From contig NC_085137.1 of the NCBI RefSeq assembly GCF_035046485.1, positions 446,280,334-446,344,333 of the forward strand: a stretch of 64,000 nucleotides of DNA, written 5' to 3'. The notes beneath the pieces were generated by a model, which saw only the letters and a program-made list of their open reading frames with translations, was not told the DNA's origin and ran no database searches. The stretch comes from Aedes albopictus. Its lineage: Eukaryota > Arthropoda > Insecta > Diptera > Culicidae. Shown one piece after another: positions 60,544 through 64,000 of the stretch (position 1 is the stretch's first letter; the number at the start of each line of letters is the position of its first letter). The position numbers and the translations under genes were made by a program.

Positions 60544-61195
60544 GGTGGTTGGCAATATGGGTCGAAAGACCGAATCAGACTCTGATATAGTATTGCTGAA
60601 CCACAGTACATTTCCATGGAATTATTAATGTCGGCAGATTTATTATTAACGTGGGCTCATTAATATGCAGCATAGCTATTTAATCATTCAATATTGCTAA
60701 AATTTTACCGCACTGGAAAGATTGCAACATTGTCGTTGCAATACAGCCGAAGCAATGTATGGCACTTCGGTTATACGTTGTGCCTTAACAGGCAGTGAAA
60801 GTCAATCATTTCGGCACTTAGGAAGTGTTAAGAATGACAATTTTTTTTTTTTTAAAAAACCATAAGTAGAGATGCATATAAATCACAGTGAAAACAGAAA
60901 TCAAAAAAGGAGAAAAATTAGGAATGATCTGTCATTAACAGTTGTTTAAACTCAACTGTCTAATATCAAAAGGCCATCAAGCGAAAAGATCTTTTAATAC
61001 TAAAAGGAACTTTATATGTATTACGATTGTGTAAGAATGAAAGAATTTCAGTGTAGACAGGGCTGAACATGCTGGTGGTTGATTGACTCAGACGTCAATA
61101 GGCAGCATCATCGTGGAAGGAGCTCGGTAGCCGTAGCAGATTTAGTAGATAATTTTAATGCCCTTGCTGACTATACCAGTCGGCTGGTACGTCTG
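60544..61195. promoter_or_regulatory. Upstream region of the odorant receptor
   Basis: AT-rich DNA with no competing gene. On the minus strand a TTCAG word near 60,597 and AT-rich TAATAAAT near 60,640 could be initiator and TATA-like elements, about 55 nt and 95 nt before the ATG. Weak evidence. Confidence 0.3.
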
Positions 61196-61520
61196 AAATA
61201 GACGAAAAAATTCAAATTCCGAAGACACAATGTGTATTTAATTGAAACATTGAGAGATGAATTTGTGTAAAAGTACCACTTGTTTTGATGGGATTCGAAC
61301 CCTCGACTTTGATAAACCCTAACCAAATAAACGGCAGAACAAGTTACGATTCTGTAGAATAGAAAGTCAACGTGGATTCGAAGCTCCATCCAGGTCCAAC
61401 CGGGTCTGGCTTTCCCAACTTTATCTCTCACCAAAACAAGTGACAATTTTTTCACAAATTTGTTCCTGAAATTGTCAGTTTAACACACACTGTATCTTCG
61501 AAATTTTTGTATTTTTTACG
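61196..61520. mobile_element. Foldback MITE with tRNA-like words
   Basis: The arms CGAAAAAATTCAAATTCCGA and, inversely, from about 61,500 match, as do ACCACTTGTTTTGATGG and its inverse near 61,430. A B-box-like GGTTCGAATCCC is present on the minus strand, but no tRNA fold is supported. Confidence 0.65.
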
Positions 61521-64000
61521 TAGACAGACTTATTGTTGGGGGATTCCTATTCGGCTGATACTCAGATGACACAATATTTTCCCTTTCTCGTTTGCGATGT
61601 ATTTAAGAAAGGCCATACGCTACCTCTAAAAACATCTTAATGCTAGATGGCTCGGAAATTTCCAAACACATGTGTTCCATAGTTATGGGAATTTTTATGC
61701 TTCGGGCCGTTACCTTCTAAATACATTCAACAAATAATTATTTAGAACTTACTTCAGAATATTTCATGGAATCTCTTCCCAGCTCGAGATTAAATTTCTT
61801 CAAAATTTGTCCTTCACACTACCGCGTAGAGTTTTTCTCAAAGTTCTTGAAGAGTATCTTCAAAATTAGTTCAGAACTTCCGTTAGAATTCCTTTGAAGC
61901 TTTGAAAATATTTAAGAGCCATTTTGGAAAAACTTCGAAATGCCGACGAGAACTCCTTCAGATTTTCTTCAGAACTCCGCCAATAATACGTAATTCTAGA
62001 ACGTTTTAAATTTCTTCAGGTTTCTGACTATTTTTTTCAGATTAAATATGTGTGTTTTTTTTAAGTTTTGAGCTACCTCCGGCCTGAAATGCTGCAAAAT
62101 ATCCTCCAAGAAATTATCCAGAATTCCTTCCAGAAGTGCTGCAGAAATTCCTCAGAAACTCTACCTGGAATATCTGCAGAGTTATGACTGAAATTCCTCC
62201 ATCATTTGAAAGTTGTGCCTGAAAATCTTTAAAAATACCACCTGAAGATCTATCGAAAATTCTAAAGTACTTGCATAATTTTCTCAGAATTGTACCTCAA
62301 ATTTTCATACAATTAACTTCTGATTATTTTTTTCGAAATCACCCCTCAAACCTTTAATATTATTAACCCTAGACTTGCACAAGAATGCCTCCAGGTTTTT
62401 CATGAGCAATCCGCTTGAAATTTCGGATGAATTTCGCACAATCTTCCAGTGCTCGTATCATTTTGGGTCTGAAAATTCACCACGCTCGTGCTGTCTAGAA
62501 CGAATGAGATTTCCATGCAGGTGTTGTATTTCTGCAATGGCACGCGTAAGAATTTGAAGTAAGTTATTCTTTCGAAAGTCACCCTGGAATTCCTTCTGAA
62601 GTTCGCAGAAGAATCCTAAAATATTCTTCATAAAATTCCTTCGAATTTTTTTTCAAAACTCCTTTAAAAAGTCCCTAAATTTCCTTAGGAATTACACTGA
62701 ATTAACTCAGAACAAAAATATTTTCTCAAGAAATTTTTCAAAATTCTTCACTGAAATCTTCCAGATTTTCTTCAGAATTTTTCCTTAATTCCGTACAGAA
62801 TTCTAGACCAACATATAAAAAGAGCGGATCAACCATTGCGTATTTCAGCTTTTCTGGTCATCGTTCCTCCAAGATGTTTTGCCCATCATTATATTACATT
62901 AGTGTTTTTTTCTACTTACAGAAAGATATGGCTTCCTTCTATCTATCCCTGGAGAATGTTTGAAAAAATAAATAAATGGAAATATGACAAACAGGATGAG
63001 ATGAAACTCGCAATGAATGTTCTTCCTTTTTCTCATGTTGGTCTTGAAATACAAACTGAAATTCTGCAAAACTTCCCTTCAAACTGCTCCGAAATGTTTC
63101 CGCAATTCCTTCTGATTTTACTCTGGTTTTTTTTTTTTCATTCCATTCTCCTTGATTTTTTTATGATTCTCCGTGGAGTTCCAACTCAAAACTCCTCCTG
63201 AAATTCATTTAAAATTCCAAGAAATCTATCATAATTCGTTTAGAAATATGTAGGATTTCATCTGGTATTTATTCAGAATTTACTTGAAATTCCTTCAGGA
63301 TTCCCTTTGGAACATATATAGATTGACCTATGGAATTCGGTTTTAGTTTGGAATCTTTTCGGATTTTCTGCATGTACTCTTGCAAATTCTTCGATCTTTC
63401 CGAAATTGTTTTAAGAAATCTTTCGAAATTCTGTCTCGAATTTCAAAAAATTTCCTGATTTTTTGTCACAATCACACGTTTGTAATACCCACAGACTTCC
63501 ACCAGAAATTGCTTCTGAATGCCACTTATGAATTCTAAAAGGAGTTTCTTTAAAAGGTTTTTTTTTTCAGAATTGCTACTGAGGTTCCTTTAGAATTGAA
63601 TCTGGATCTCGTATAGTTTTTTTTTCAGAATGTTTTCGGCATTTGCTGGTTTAAAATTTTCTCTCAAATTCTTTGAAGAAAAAAAAAACAGGAATTCCAT
63701 TTGAAATTTCTGAAATCCTTTTCAAAGTTATTCCTCGAATAGTTTAAGAAGTTCCTTAGATTTTTATTTTAAGTTCCTAATTAAAACCGTCTAGAATTTT
63801 TCCTGGGCTTCCTCTATAATTTTCCCCGTACCAAAAAATCTTCGAAATTTCCCTGTACCAAAAAATCGATGCACGAAAAGTCAAGGTGTTTTAGTATAAA
63901 ATGAAAGCTATGCATATTTGAAGCATTTTTGTAGAACTTTTCGTTTTTGTAGAAAAAAAAACATTTAGAGGCTCCGCCAGGGCAATTTTTGAAAAATGAC
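61521..64000. repeat. Intergenic; long degenerate TTCC/AATTCC array from ~61,720
   Basis: From about 61,720 to 63,830 there are imperfect words such as AGAATTCCTTCTGAAGTTC and GAAATTCCTCAG, T-rich on this strand and more decayed than 24,150-25,120. No gene; the 121-codon frame at 62,836 has no recognisable domain. Confidence 0.6.

Noticed and set aside
60217..60585. 122-codon plus-strand ORF over the odorant receptor
   Set aside because: Antisense shadow of exon 1; the minus strand has the full receptor signature.
61260..61330. tRNA on the minus strand (GGTTCGAATCCC with ACTTGTT/AACAAGT ends)
   Set aside because: The T-stem mispairs, the length is too short, and the pairing ends are explained by the foldback MITE arms.
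62836..63201. 121-codon ORF near the right edge
   Set aside because: It lies in the degenerate TTCC array, has no domain or splice context and is Phe/Leu-biased by composition.

Overview
This window looks like repeat-saturated, AT-rich intergenic DNA from a culicine mosquito, most likely Aedes. The grounds are a Feilai-like tRNA-derived SINE with A and B boxes and a triplet tail, LOA/Lian-like LINEs with RNase H, an RTE (JAM1-like) LINE, a Penelope-like element (PLE), many foldback MITEs, and a canonical insect odorant-receptor gene. Only two host protein genes are well supported. One is a secreted, threonine-rich mucin-like protein (6,692-8,254, +). The other is a complete four-exon odorant receptor of 387 residues (60,543-59,179, -), which no single open reading frame reveals. 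Three GC-richer non-repeat patches (about 16,960-17,450, 46,230-47,200 and 49,790-50,110) may hold further exons or promoters, but I cannot prove it.

Layout. 20-3,230: long foldback element. 3,231-4,717: SINE, MITE end and LINE remnant with a 10-bp tandem tail. 5,286-6,266: TIR element with a nested TTAA MITE. 6.6-8.3 kb: mucin-like gene. 9-11 kb: degenerate low-complexity repeats. 11.4-16.3 kb: reverse-strand LOA LINE between two ~300-bp direct repeats. 17-19.3 kb: GC-rich patch, two foldback MITEs and a SINE. 19,877-33,229: one LOA LINE (23-bp target duplication) blown apart by at least five insertions. These include a 4.2-kb foldback and a TTAA-flanked element that itself contains a PLE, which in turn contains another LOA LINE. 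33.7-40.8 kb: I/Jockey-like LINE split by an LTR-bounded element whose interior is about 870 perfect TCA repeats plus a 72-bp minisatellite. 41.3-42.9 kb: SINE split by an RTE LINE. 43-58 kb: foldback MITEs, a TA-flanked pogo-like element, a hammerhead ribozyme and low-complexity DNA. 59.1-60.6 kb: odorant receptor. 61.2-64 kb: MITE and degenerate repeats.

The most unusual items are: the LTR-flanked TCA-satellite element (35,634-39,379; identical 230-bp TG...CA repeats, 5-bp target duplication); a complete hammerhead-ribozyme fold on the minus strand at 48,040-48,088 plus two more at the inverted ends of the PLE; LOA LINE copies bounded by target duplications of 284 bp and about 300 bp; and a short motif (ACAACTTTGCCGAAGAC) recurring in otherwise unrelated foldback elements across the window. 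All calls come from reading the sequence; no database search was possible.
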